Shown here one piece after another: positions 24,573 through 37,386 of a DNA stretch of 64,000 nucleotides. A program made the position numbers and the translations under genes. The stretch is from the NCBI RefSeq assembly GCF_918797505.1, contig NC_092793.1, positions 69,373,660 through 69,437,659 of the forward strand. The letters are read 5' to 3'. The notes below the pieces were generated by a model. It had not been told where the DNA came from, did no database searches, and was given only the letters and a program-made list of their open reading frames with translations. Source of the stretch: Bemisia tabaci (taxonomy: Eukaryota > Arthropoda > Insecta > Hemiptera > Aleyrodidae). Every line of letters begins with the position of its first letter. Position 1 is the stretch's first letter.

Positions 24573-26955
24573 AAATTAATTTCTATTTACCAATATTAAT
24601 CATAAATTATAATGTGTTATTGGGGTAGTATTCAACTTATCCACTGCGCCAGTTAGAAATTGCTCTGAACTATATACCTATCTCGATCGTTTCATTGTCA
24701 GTTGTGCAACAGCGATATGAGACTAATATCGCTCGATGTAACAAAAAGCAAGCGTCTCATATAATCACAAAGACATCTCTAATAAAAAAATAATCAATGC
24801 AAGTCGCTGCAAAAAGAGATTGTAAAACATTTACTCATTCATTGAGAATTAATGTCCCTGATTTTTTTTTTTTCAAAAGTGTTGGCGTCCTGTTTGCCAT
24901 TTATATTTCATGTGTCTGTTAACGACAAAATTTTGCAGTGTTTCAAAACTGAATAATAAAGGCACATTATTGGAGATTTTTAAAAATTATTTGAAAACAT
25001 CTCTTCCTAACTTGCATGATTTTTCAAGTATTAACTGTCTACCTAGCAGGCATTTTTTAAAGAAAAAGTTGCAACACATTTCAATCAAGCCGCAGTATGT
25101 TCAACTCGCAGTGAGTGTATCTTAACAAATTCATTTAGATTTTAAGAGAATTTTATCACGAGAGCTGGCACAGCCTTTTGAAATACGAAGATACGCAATG
25201 AGCAATACGAGAGAATGCTTCAGTGTCTGTCTCTGACATGTGCGCCTTTATTTAAATGTGATGTTGCAATTATTTTAGTCTCTTACAGGAAAAGATGGGT
25301 CACACCATGTGCGTATAATGTCGGTAAGTTGTAGCAATCAAACAATGTTATCATTGATTTACTGTCACTCATTCTACCCACAGGCACTATTTTAAGGTTA
25401 GAAAAATTGGGCCATAAAATGAAGGAGAAGAAGATTTTATTTCTTATTTGACTTTGTAATTTTGAATCTATTCATTATTTTGAGGCTATTACGCCTCCTT
25501 GCCTTCATCTCTCTAGGGATAATGACTAATTTTGTGAATTTTTCCTTGACATGTTTTTATACTCAATAAATTGTTGATTTTTGATAATCGTTCTGGGCTC
25601 TCTTATTCATTCTCTCGACGCATGCTGCGCCTTATCATAATACGAGATATTTCTCTGAAACAGAGTCACCTTCTGACCTGCAAATAAAATGCCTCAGCGC
25701 GGCGCTACGCTAGCGACCTCATGTATTAGGATCCCAGCCAAGATAGGTACGTATCACTCAATACTTACTCTGCTTCCAGAAAAATGACTTCGAGGTATTA
25801 TCATATATATTGCCTTATCAATCTTATATAAATGAACTCGAATCAGAATCAGCCACGAGTAACGGAGATTCGAGATTTTTATTTTAGACCATGCGTTGGT
25901 GTCTAATCGCATATATGTAATACTTTACGTTAATTGAGATGAGTATGATGAATGAATATGGATCCCTGCTTGGTTTATACCACTGATTTTTATCGAATAC
26001 TGACAAGAAGGGTTATTTCAAAACGCCTATGCCTACCTGTCCATGTAACTTGATTAAATTAAAAAAGCTGTTTTTCACCAAAAAACTTGTTTTTTTCTGA
26101 AAATCAAAGGCCCAAGGATATTTTTCTCCCTGTGCAGTAGAGTTGCTAAGCCACAAAATCAGAAAATTCATAAGCAGCCAAAAAATTGAGATTTGAAGCA
26201 CGCTCGCAATTTAACCCAAGATATTTTGGCAATTACACAGTTTACCTACAAGATGCCCACTCTTTAGGATGATGTGCTGATTTGAAATGATTTGTTGCCA
26301 GCTCCTGGTAGAGTTATTACAAAATTGTGGCGGGAAGACGCATATTTTTTGAGCCCACTGCGCCAAGGCCAGGGTGCCTCTGAAAAGGCTCAAGACTCGC
26401 AGAATAATCATTTTTGAGGGGCAGTCTATGAAGATGGGCGCGGAATACAATAAAAGCAAGAACTTCTAACACTTTATCACGAAGAAGGAGAACATTTTAG
26501 GATTTTTGTGTTTTCGAAAAAATCTAAAAAAAAAAGAAAAACTAGGTTAACGAAAGCAGAGTCAATGTCTATGAAAATTAAAATTTAGCATATAGTGGTA
26601 TTAAAATGTCCCACCAAACAGGTCCATCTACTAATCTCTAGTCTAAATCGCTATTTCAAACCTCAATTTTTTATCACCGAGAGGAATAATTTTGCCTTAG
26701 ACGGCTTTGATTATATTTTAATGGCATTATTTTAGTTCCGATGAATGGTCTTATGTTTGATGGCGTCAAGGAGAATGTGCCTTATACAGTGAAAATTAAA
26801 TTTTTCAGTCCAGCAAAAGAACTAGTTTGAATAAAAATACCGCTTTTCAGTTATCGACGCTATAAACACTTTCTAATACTCTCAAGAACAATAAAAGATT
26901 TAACAATAATTCGCACTATCGATTATGTCAAAAGCGTTTGGAATTATTGTTTCCA

Positions 26956-27168
26956 TACACTGAAAAAAAAGATTGCTAGAACTTACCATTCCTTCACGCT
27001 ATATTTCACAAAGCGTCAATTCAGAGTCAATTCTGCCAGAAGAAAGTTAAACATCACTATTATTGGTACAGGCAACTATTCCTCTGGCAGAATCGACTTT
27101 GAATTCACGCTGTGGGAAATGCAACGTGAAGGAATGGTAAATTCAACCAGTCTTATTTTTTCAGTGTA
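26956..27168. mobile_element. MITE with TACACTGAAAAAA ends
   Basis: TACACTGAAAAAAAAGA at the left and TTATTTTTTCAGTGTA at the right. Second inner arms are ACCATTCCTTCACG / CGTGAAGGAATGGT and TCTGCCAGA / TCTGGCAGA. 213 bp. Confidence 0.8.
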
Positions 27169-27459
27169 GCTGGCTTCATCATATAGCGAGCTTCATCTGT
27201 ACTGTACTCTAATTCACGATTTTTTGTCGTATCACTTTGAAATACTCTAAAAAGGGTCAATTTTAAATAAATATATATTTTTATTTTATTTTCTTTTCGT
27301 GAAATGATGCAAATGTACGAGCTTCAAGCTGTCTGCAGTAGGTATATTTTGTCACCTTTCTGACGAAAGAGCGCAGGGCCGGACTGGCTCACAACTGAGG
27401 GCGTAGACCCTTGGCTGGTCAAGGAGGTGTAATGAGATATTTTCCTAAAAAGGCGCAAT

Positions 27460-27790
27460 ATAGCAGAGCATTGCGAGTTCACGCTTCGCGCCATCGCGCC
27501 TTCAATTTTGCTGACGCAACACGGACATCCATCAAACACGAATAGTTGTATCTCTGCGCCGTCGTTAACGCGCGTCCTTTCCCTTGCTCGCTTTCCATAT
27601 TGGGACTGTTTCTGTTCGTCGCATATTTAGTGGTACTTTAAGGGCTACGTGAGCAACACAGCCAAAGATAGGAAAGACATAATCCGGCCTCGTTTTTGAA
27701 ATTTTCTTCCGAATCCTACTATAGCAGTGTAGAGCAAATCATTGCGAGTTTGCCCATCTCAAGCAGCACAAATAATTGTATTGAACGTTT
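27460..27790 (+). repeat. Unit of the ~280-bp repeat family E
   Basis: GCAACACGGACATCCATCAAA, CACGAATAGTTGTATCTCTGC and GAGCAACACAGCCAAAGATAGG match the array at 37.4-38.0 kb. Confidence 0.6.
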
Positions 27791-27874
27791 AGATGTCTCT
27801 TATTTTTATGTTATGTTAAATATGTCAGGTATGGTATGTCCTAATCAATAATCATTTCGAAAAGAAAAAACTTT

Positions 27875-28079
27875 ATTGTCATACTTTATTTTTTAAAGGA
27901 GAAAACTACTCCATGCGAACTCTTCAAAGCTTCCGTAATATTTCTTCGCTGTGCGGAAAAACTTCTGTGAAAACTTCAAGGAATGATGTTGATTTGCTCT
28001 CATATAAGAAAATAAGATAGGAGTGGAGATTTTAAAACGCACCGCAAATGATATTCATACGTGGTTTGGGAGTTTCACC
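27875..28079. mobile_element. Family A element, left end missing
   Basis: GTCATACTTTATTTTTTAAA through ACGTGGTTTGGGAGTTTCACC; the last bases are cut by the GC-rich element that begins at 28080. Confidence 0.65.
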
Positions 28080-28346
28080 AGGCCCGCCACATCCCATCTC
28101 GGGCCCTGGTACCAGTTTTAAGTTCCGGGCCCAAAGCACGGAAGGAGGGGGGTCCGAGGGGCATCCCCCGAGAAATTTTAGAATTTATCCGGATAATTTG
28201 GGATTTTATCGGACGCATTTTGAAGCTTCCATAAAGAATTTTCCATAAATTTCTGCGGAATAATTATGTTTTTTTTTTTTTTTTTTTTTTTTTTCCTCTA
28301 CTTTCAGCACAAAATACTTGCGAATTGTTGCATTCGAAACATCTGG

Positions 28347-28383
<37 letters not shown>

Positions 28384-28791
28384 GGGGGGGGGCATATGAT
28401 ACTATTTTCAGTTCTAAGAGGGCCAGGCCCCCCTGGACTATCCCCCTTCGTTTGTCTATGGCAAAGGAGTTGAGCCATGAGCCATTGAAGTCGAGAATGC
28501 CCAGACTGGAGAACTGGAGACTCTCAGCATCTTGAAAATAAATAGAAATTTTCCAAGAAATATACTTCTTTGAAAATTTAAGAAGAATTCAACAGTGCCC
28601 CAGCGTGTTTCTGAAAATCTATTCACCTTTTGCGAAATTTTTAGGGTAAGTTTTTCATTTTTTCTTACGAAACAAGGGTCGCATGTGAATTCGTAGTGGT
28701 TTTTCACGGGTAACACGGGCCCCCTCCAGGGCCCGAGCCCCGGTACCAGGGGCCCAGTATCCCCCCCCCCCCCTTGTGGCGCGCCTGCCTT
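28080..28791. mobile_element. GC-ended inverted-repeat element with poly(T) tracts
   Basis: GGCCCGCCACATCCCATCTC ... GGGCCCTGGTACC at the left and CAGGGCCCGAGCCCCGGTACC ... GTGGCGCGCC at the right. Interior has two long T runs (28268-28293 and 28349-28382) and G/C homopolymers. Interrupts family A on its left and abuts array D on its right. Frames of poly-K or poly-F here are spurious. Confidence 0.55.
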
Positions 28792-30024
28792 CATGCTCAC
28801 TGGGCTTGTCGATTTCCTTTGACATTTTTGCAGTGGTGATTGCATAGCTGAAGTGCGCTCCAGCTAGAATTGTATATAGTAAATGGGTAATTTTTATAGG
28901 AGGATTATAAATAAACAAGTGGTTCGAAATGAAAACAAAAAACTATGAGCTATGCAAAACGATTATTCAGATAACGGAACTTGCCTGGTTTGAAAACGCC
29001 TTCAAATGCGGCGTGATACCTCACGCATTCCGGAGAGTTCGAATAGTTGTATCATTGCGCCTTAGAAATGCGACGGAAGATTACAATTGAAATAGCCTTC
29101 ATGCATGCTGGCCTTTTCGATTTCCGTTAACATTTTTGCAGTGGTGAATGCATGGCTGAAGTGCGCTCCAGCTAGAATTGTATTTAGCAAATGGGTGGTT
29201 TTTATAGGATAATTATAATTCAATAAGTGGTTAGAAATGAAAACAAAATAATATGAACTATGCAAAACGATAATCCGGGTATCGGAACTTGGCTGATTTG
29301 AAAACGCCTTCAAATGCGGCGTGATACCTCACGCATTCCGGAGAGTTCGAATAGTTGTATCATTGCGCCTTAGAAATGCGACGGAAGATTACAATTGAAA
29401 TAGCCTTCATGCATGCTGGCCTTTTCGATTTCCGTTAACATTTTTGCAGTGGTGAATGCATGGCTGAAGTGCGCTTCAGCTAGAAATGTATTTACAAATG
29501 GGTGGTTTTTCTACGAGGATTAGAAATAAACAAGTGGCACGGAATATAACAAAAGAATATGAACTATGCAAAACGATAATCCGGGTATCGGAACTTGGCT
29601 GATTTAAAAACGCCTTCAAATGCGGCGTGATACCTCACATATTCCGGAGAGTTCAAATAGTTGTATCATTGCGCCTTAGAAATGCGACGGAAGATTACAA
29701 TTGAAATAGCCTTCATGCACGCTGGCCTTTTCGATTTCCGTTATTATTTTTGCAGTCATGAATGCGCTTAAGTGCGCTTCAGCTAGAATTGTATTTACAA
29801 ATGGGTCGTTTTTCTACGAGGATTAAAAATAAACAAGTGGCACGGAATATAAAAAGATAATATGAACTATGCAATACGATAATCTGGGTATCGGAACTTG
29901 GCTGATTTTTAAACGCCTTCAAATGTGGCGTTATACCTCACGCATTCCGGAGAGTTCAAATAGTTGTATCATTGCGCCGTATGAATGTGACGGATGATTT
30001 AAATTGAAATAGCCTTCATGCTGT
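28788..30024 (+). repeat. Tandem array D, about four units of ~307 bp
   Basis: Repeated landmarks: CGAATAGTTGTATCATTGCGCC-type block at about 29037, 29345, 29652 and 29956; CATTTTTGCAGTGGTGAATGC; GAACTTGGCTGATTT. Neighbouring units differ by a few percent. Confidence 0.85.
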
Positions 30025-30495
30025 TTTACCGTCGAAAAATAAAACCTCAGATGGATGTCGTCTGACACTGCGCATGGATTTTCCAAGTGAGAGTATATGA
30101 AGTCTCTGACTGAAAACGAATTTTAAGCGGAATGGAGCTCTGATAATAATTGCTTTCTTATTGAAAAGTTGATCGAACTTTCCTCATAGTATTTCAATTT
30201 CAAATCTCAGACTCTTCGCGGGCTTTATGTGATCTTCGCGCTCTCTAACAACAGCGATGACAACTTTCGACCACAACACAACAAAAGCAGTTTTCTCTTA
30301 TTCTTTTAGGTTATGTTAGAGCAGCGTGTGAAGCGGTGAGGTGCCGTGTCGATATAGTTAGTTCATGGTTTAGTTCCTAGTTCGGTTCGATTTTTAGTCA
30401 GATGCATGCGTAATACTAAGCAAGTACTATATGAACATCTAGCTTAAATCATTGTTTTGTCTCTGTACTTTTGTATTTTTAAATGCGTGTTCAGA

Positions 30496-33400
30496 ATGGC
30501 CCACTCTATCCGTTTGGCTTCAGAGAGAGTAGACTTCAGCGTGCCAAGCGACAAAGCACCGCCCCAGTTGTTCACGCCTGGCATGGTTATTTCTCAAGAA
30601 AGTGGCTTTATGAGGTAATTACTTAAATTTAATCAAGACTTTTTATATCTCTCTATTCTCATTGCTTATTACCTGTCGGCAATGTAGAGAGTTGGACGAT
30701 CATTCGTAAACCCGTTGAGAGAACATATTTATTATATGTGGACGATGTAAATCCACAATCACATATTTCTTTTGCGGAGTCTGAAAATCTCCGCCTCTAT
30801 TTTATTTTTAAGGAGAACAAATTGACATCATTCCCTGAAGTTTATGCAGAATTTTCTTTGCACAGAGAAGAAAAACCACGGCAGTTTTAAAGAATTGCTG
30901 TTGAGTAGTTTTCTGTTTAAAAAATAAAGTACGACAAGAAGTCTGCAACGTTGCAAACCGAGTTATGTGATTGCCGACTTACACCGTCGATGTCTCCCAT
31001 GGTGGCTCGGTGATCACCAGATCAGTTCAGCACCTCTGCAGTTGTAGTATGCATTTTTTACAGATTGCTCAAAATAACTTTGAAAGGTTTAGAATAGTTT
31101 GGTAGAGGGTAATTAAACAGATGATTTTAGTAATAACTATTGCTCATCATGGACACATCTTCAATGGAAGTTTCTTACAGTGTTTAAGGTTGTAGTAAAC
31201 ACGCAGTAAATCTTCTGCTCAGTCAAGCTCGTTTCACTTTCCAAGCCATTCTTTGCTTGGAATATTATTTGAAGCAGTGAGAAATCACAGCTTATCAGCT
31301 CTGGTATCACTCTTGCAGGACTTAAATCATTCTAATATCATCATTAATTTCTCAGAAGCATGCTGGCCCTTTTCTTTTGTTGCGTAATCTAGGTACTTAA
31401 TTTTATGGGTCAAATTATGTCAATTTTCGTTTTATTTTCACTTACAGAGGTCATGGAACTTATGGAGAGGATGACTCTATCAAAGCCTCTGTAGCAGGTA
31501 TTGTTGACCGAGTCAATAAACTAGTTGTAATTAAACCGCTAAAATCTCGGTACAATGGAGAAATTGGTGATGTTGTTGTTGGTCGCATCACAGAAGTTCA
31601 ACAGAAGCGTTGGAAAGTGGATACCAATGCACGGCTAGATGCAACTTTGTTCTTGTATTCTGTCAACTTGCCAGGAGGAGAATTGGTATGAACTGTTTTA
31701 TCTCATAATCTTACTGTTTCTCAGAAAAACTGAGGTCACTCACATCAGAAAATGGCACCATCTGCATTCAGGTTGTAAAGACTTTTGTCCAATCTTTTCT
31801 TTCCCCAGTTCTAATATGGTTCTACTTTCTCCAGTTCTACCTTCGATAACATGGAATTTTAATGTTTTCTGACTCAGACTTAGAAAGAGAGGGGCCATTG
31901 AAAAATTAAACCTTTATTTTTGTCAGTCGGTAAATGTGTCATGAAAGTGGAAAAATGACCTTCAAATTACACGGAAATTTACCTTATGGAGCTTTTTCAA
32001 ATGCATAAAAATTTGGAGTTTCACCGCATTAAATTTGATGATTTCATACTTGATCAGAGACAAAATAGCATCAAAATTTAATTGTATATCTTTATCCTGA
32101 CAATTGTATGAAAGAATCAGAATGTATGTATGTACTGTATTGGTAAAGATAGAATTTTATTTTATTCCACTGCATTAGTTGCCAAAATACCTACAAATCG
32201 ACTAGAAAAAAGGAACTTGCCTAGTACCCACAGTTAAATTTTTATTAAAAAATGTTTTCATAATTTTAACAATTGACTTCTTTTCATTTTCAAGAGACGA
32301 AGATCAGTGGAGGATGAACAAATGATGCGGAAATATCTGACGGAAGGTGACCTTATAAGTGCTGAAGTCCAAAATATAAACTCTGATGGATCTCTGTCTT
32401 TACATACTAGAAGTTTGAAAAATATCAAGTATGGCAAGGTATACTGAAAATTTATTTTCTTTAAATTTTTTTTTGTCAAAAAACCCGACTTAAGGTGATT
32501 CGTCAAGCTCAAGTGATGTGGTCGAACTGACATGCAATATATTGCATCAATTAGGTCAAAAATCTCGGCAGATTTTAAATTTTTAGTAAAACCAAGAGGG
32601 TAACAATAACCCCTGTGCATGAGCCTAAAGAATCATTCTAAACCCTAAAATCGGCTAAATTCAGAAAAATGAAGGCAGAATAGTATTAGGAAGAAAACTT
32701 TGTATTCGATACAGCTATCAATAACTGTATTGTATGCAAGGTTTTTTTTCTGCTTTCTATTCGGCTTTCATTTCTCTGAATTTAGCCGATTTTTGGGTTT
32801 AGATTTGTGTGCAGGGGCCATCATTCTGTTTTTTGTTAAACATCCAAAATCTGCTGAGATTTTTTACCTAATCGATGTAAAATATCGCATGCCAGTTCGA
32901 CTATGTCACAGGAGCTTGACGAATCATCTTAATATAATGGTGACTTAACAGAATTTCATACCTCTGGATCTGGTAGCATCTCCCTCCATTGCTGTGACTG
33001 GCATCTTCAGTGGTCAAGTGTTCTAGACCCAAATGTTTAGGTACAAGGTTCAGTTTTTGGAATTCTTGATCACCTGAAGCATTATGATTGAAAAGTGTAG
33101 GTACCTAGGCTTGGTGGCAGAAAATCTTGTAACTTCTAAAGTTCATTTTTTGCAGGGAGAAATTTTAAGCAGAATACTGTCATCTGTGAAGGTGAATGTA
33201 TACTGAAGCTGCAAATGTCTTTTCAATTTTCGCACAATCCGTGAACATAAATGTGGTCGGCAAAAACACATATAGCCTCAACTTTAGAATGTTCTGGTTT
33301 TAATTACTTGGAGCTTGTTTTTGTCTATGATCTGACCTGGAATGTATATGATTACCACCAGAAAATAAAGCACCAAGAAATTATTGATTGCATGGTTTTT

Positions 33401-35632
33401 TAAGGTGCTGAATATTTGCCCCAGTATGAAGCTCTGTGTATTAATACAAATAAATGTGTTGGTTTTAGTAGTGCTACACGGTCAAAGTTTCATAAGATAC
33501 ATCCATCAAACATTTCTACTGCATGATGAAAGAGGCATACTTTCAACTCAATTTTTTGCGAATTTTAACTTATTTCTCTGCTTGTGTTTTTTCAGTTAGG
33601 CCAAGGTATGCTTATTAAAGTTTTCCCAAGTCTCATTAAGAGACAAAAGACACATTTTCATAATTTACCCTGCGGTGCTAGTATTATTCTTGGAAACAAT
33701 GGTTTTATTTGGATATCTCCTGTCATCAATGCAGAAGAAGAACATGGTGGATTCACAATCAATTTAGAAGATGTAAGTTCTGCTGGAAATGAAGATGCTA
33801 AAAATGTTTTTTTTTCTGTTCTGCTAACAATTTAAAGTATAAGAAAAAAAGGGGCGTAATAGGCAAGATGTCATTGGGGAGAAAAAGCGCTTAGTGCAGT
33901 TGTCGATTAGTTGCCTGATTTCATCATTCCCTGCCATTTAATATTTCTAAAAATTGCTGCTAATGAAGCCTTGAATAATAATTTTTTCAGCCAATAATTC
34001 GTTAATGACATCAACACAAAATTTTATGGGAAATGAGAAATTTCATTGAAGTAGAAAACTAAGGGAATGAAGGAGTTTATAAGAATACCAAGCTGAGACT
34101 TATGTTGCTTGGCATCCACAATTGTCAAATATTCATATTAAGTATGACTACAATAGTTTTAATTTTCTTTTAACCCTTTCCACTCAGGTGTCAAGCAGGA
34201 CTCGACAAAATTTATTCAGGGGTTCCGCTCAGGTGTCGAGCTGTGCTCGACAAAATTTCCGTCTCCCTCAACGCTCGGAAACAATGTAAATAATGGCCAT
34301 GAAAACCTGTGCTGCGCTCTCTGGTGACACTACACAGAACTACTTGAGTCACTCCCATTCAAAATTTAACCGCTAGGTGTCACCAGGGAGCCATCGATTG
34401 TTTTCTAACCTTTTTGCCAAAAACCTCTAATTTCGGCCAAATTAAATCAGTTGGGGGCGGGTGACCTTTAAAAAAAATTTGAGTGAAAAGGGTTAAGATT
34501 TGGACTACTTATGAATGGCGTGAATTTTTTACTTTTGATCATAGTTGAAAAACATGGAATGTAGGATTGATGTCGATTGAGATGATCATCAAATGCTTTG
34601 TTCATCCATGAAAGAGGATTATCTCGGCAAAGTATCTTGTGCATTTACCTCTAAAATTTTTGTCCCATATGAATTTATTTTCAAGCCCTCTCTACTCCTC
34701 ACGTATCCTTTTTTTTCCGTAAAATTTCAATTTCTATCCCTGGTGTTTAGTTCATTTTGGTTTGTCCTCTTTTGCAGGCAGTGCCAAAGTCAGTACGAGA
34801 AGTTATGGTGAGGTTGCGCAATAGTATCAATGCTTTGGCAGCTAGTAAAATTTTATTGTTTGATACAAGTATTCAGTATGCATATGATCAGTCAAAAAAA
34901 TATTCTGTAAGTAATAATATTATTTTTATTATTTGAATAATTTAAATTACCTTTTTAGTATTCCTGAAATAATTACAAATACGTAACTTTTAACTGAGTG
35001 AAAAGTGTATCTTACTAAAAATCTATCCCACATCATAGAATTATTTAAGTGTAGGTAGGTATATATGTATACATTGTGTGAGATGATTCTGTCTAAGCAG
35101 GATGGCTAATATAATGCAGGTTGTTGACTCTCATGTATTCATGGTTTCATTTTTTCTTTCATTATACATATCGACGGTGAAACTACCAAACCACGTATCT
35201 CGTTTGCGGTGTTTAAAAATCTACGCTCGCATTTTATTTTTTTGAAGTAGACCAAATCAATATCATTCCTTGAAATTTTCACAGAATTTTCTCCGCACGA
35301 AGAGGAAAAATCACAGAAATTTTCAAGACTGGACGTTAAGTAGTTTTTCATTTAAAAAATAAAGTATGACAGGAAGTCTGCGACGTCGCAAACCGAGATA
35401 CGTGGTTTGGTAGTTTCACCGTCGATATTCTCATCAATTCTGTCAGGCATTCCAAGGTCAGTGTAGCCTCTTAATATTTTGTAGTTGTATGTATGATTAT
35501 CATTTTCGCCTTCATTTGTCTGAGTAACTAATTGTTCTTTTTCTATCATTTTAGGTTGTTGAGTTATTAAATCCAGAAGTGATGTTGGATGTAGCTGTGA
35601 TGACCCAACATCAATTGCAAATGCTGGAATAG
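30496..35632 (+). CDS. Rrp4: Exosome complex component Rrp4 (EXOSC2 orthologue), six exons
   Basis: One of the three S1/KH cap subunits of the RNA exosome, which feeds RNA to the 3'-5' nuclease in nucleus and cytoplasm. Exons: 30496-30614, 31448-31685, 32295-32438, 33596-33772, 34778-34906 and 35555-35632. Together they give 885 nt, 294 aa plus TAG, almost the length of the human protein (293 aa). Phases are 2,0,0,0,0. Seen: an N-terminal region ending ESGFMR/GHGTYG. An S1 RNA-binding domain spans roughly residues 70-155 (SVAGIVDRVNKL, VGRITEVQQKRWKVDTNARL, LPGGELRRR). A KH-type segment carries GNNGFIW at about 200-206 after KRQKTHFHNLPCGAS. A C-terminal helical tail follows. The start ATG at 30496 sits two bases after a good acceptor (30494), so a non-coding first exon ending near 30335 (donor GTGAGG) is likely. 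An out-of-frame ATG lies at 30483 but would be in that intron. The gene looks intact. Confidence 0.96.
30783..30991. mobile_element. Family A element, inverted and truncated, in Rrp4 intron 1
   Basis: Carries GTTGAGTAGTTTTCTGTTTAA, GAAGTCTGCAACGTTGCAAA and the terminal ACACCGTCGATG. Confidence 0.6.
32490..32932. mobile_element. Foldback element related to 11291-11749
   Basis: TTAAGGTGATTCGTCAAGCTC at the left and GAGCTTGACGAATCATCTTAA at the right; subterminal ATATTGCAT and ATATCGCAT. Same size and layout as the foldback at 11.3 kb. In Rrp4 intron 3, starting about 50 bases after the donor. Confidence 0.7.
34170..34496. mobile_element. piggyBac-like MITE
   Basis: TTAA at both edges, then CCCTTTCCACTCA and its counterpart TGAGTGAAAAGGG. 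TTAA duplication with CCC/GGG ends is the piggyBac pattern. Inner direct and inverted copies of CTCAGGTGTC and AGGTGTCA. In Rrp4 intron 4. Confidence 0.75.
35168..35429. mobile_element. Family A element, full length, in Rrp4 intron 5
   Basis: ATATCGACGGTGAAACTACC at the left and GGTAGTTTCACCGTCGATAT at the right are perfect inverted repeats; 262 bp. Nearly identical to 51172-51432 in the opposite orientation. Confidence 0.85.
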
Positions 35633-36148
35633 AGGAGCATCCACTTTCTCTCCCCTTGTTTAAAGCTCAATTCAAAGCTTGCTTCTTTCAACTGCTCCCT
35701 GATTTTTCAGCGATTGTTTCCACATTTTGCACCTGGCTCACATTAGACCCTGAAGAAAATACAAAATTTGTTACCTTCAGTCAATTAACTTTATGTGATA
35801 GTACAAAAAACGCGGTATTACTTATTGCTGTTTATTAGCCACTTGAGCAGGAGATCTTTTCTGCCATTTCCAAAAGTCTTCAGTTTCCATCATTCCGTTG
35901 ATCGCTTCCTGCTGACTTAGGCATCATCATACGTAGACTTGGTTTTATAATGTCTGTTTCAAATTTACAGTCATTATTCCTGTAACTCAGAACCTCAATT
36001 TACTTTTTAACTCCTAAAACTCAGATCTATTCTTGTATATTTGTGTTGATAATGTAAATATTTTTATTCTATCATTAAAACTAAGTTGAAAAAGTACCTG
36101 CAGCATTTTTTATGTTATATACTCATGATTCAAAGAAAAGGTTGTAGA

Positions 36149-36154
36149 AATAAA
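36149..36154 (+). promoter_or_regulatory. Possible polyadenylation signal of Rrp4
   Basis: AATAAA about 520 bases after the Rrp4 stop; an ATTAAA variant at 36073-36078 is an equally plausible alternative. Position and hexamer are the only evidence. Confidence 0.3.
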
Positions 36155-37386
36155 TAGTTACTTTTGAGTCTTGTCAAGCAAGAGCTTAGTATCCCAATTA
36201 ATGTTCAAATTCCTGTCTGTGCAAACTGTCTCCCTAGGAGGATTGCTCACCAAGAAATTAAGTCTTAGTTTTTATAAAAATGACTCCTACCAGGGATTAC
36301 CAGGCTGATACATACCAGGGATTTCTTAGTAAACCATGTCATATTGAACATGTTTTATTAAACAACCTGAGTAGTAACTCAGGTTCTGTAATCAATATTT
36401 TTCATATTAAAGAATTGAAACACTGTGTTTCGATTCCCTTTGTTTTGTGCTTGCCTAAGTAAGATGTATATTTCTCTACCCAAACAAGTGCAGAGATATA
36501 AATACATCATGAAGCCTTTCACCACAATTGTTGTCAGTTTTCATTTGTTCTACATATTATCGAATAGGATTTTTCCAGTCCAGAGGAATCCTTAGAGCAG
36601 ACTGAAAGAAAATATATTACCTAGAGCCCCCCCCCCCCCCCCCCCCGCCCTGCCTCAAAAAGTAGAAGTTGCTCATACGGGTGAAAACTCTGTTTAAGCA
36701 TCAATCCTGATAATTTTTTTCTTGTAAATTTTGTACAGCCCATTCATAGAAAAAAAAGTAGTTTGTATATTATATATCATAATATAGGTAACATGAACCG
36801 ATGTTTCCTCCAAAACTTTTAAAAATCAATCTCACCAGTCAATAATTGATGTCACTTTAGCACCAATTGCCGCAGCTGGGCAGCTCACCAAAATACTTAA
36901 ATACCTTATTTTTGAAGCTCTTTTGTTCCTACAATGATTTATGTTGAAATCTTTTATCTTGGCGGTACACAGATTTATGAAGAGGAGATTTAACCCTCCT
37001 CAGAAAAAACAAGAAATTAAACACAAAAGAAAATACAGAGCTGTAGGTGGGGTGGCCAGACATTTTACCCAGTTTTGATCCAAATTCTGCACTGTCTATT
37101 TATAAAGTTAGTCTAATTGTTTTTGTGTGTGCAATGCTCAATGAACCAATAGTTTACTCAGTCCAGTTATAAGCAATGGTATGCATGCTGAGATTTTGCC
37201 AAATGATGGAAAGTACCCCTTAGATGTCCGAGGCGGGCCACCCAAGGATCGCTGAAAACTCGTACCTACTTCGCGGGTTCTATGGGGCTGGTACAGAGGT
37301 GCATCTGAACTGAGATGTAGGTCCACAAATACATCTTAAAAAAAGAATAAGACATCAAATTGAACAAAATACAAAATCAAATGACA

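Larger units (their letters stand above)
22445..30495. other. Intergenic region between lipase and Rrp4
   Basis: Holds the orphan minus-strand frame at 23.1-23.4 kb, a TA microsatellite, a MITE at 26.96 kb and a repeat cluster from 27.46 to 30.02 kb. From 23.4 to 26.9 kb I see only AT-rich sequence. The Rrp4 promoter should lie near 30.0-30.3 kb. Confidence 0.6.

Noticed and set aside
28206..28918. Several 80-130-codon frames around poly(T)/poly(A) runs
   Set aside because: Poly-Lys or poly-Phe translations of homopolymers inside a repeat.
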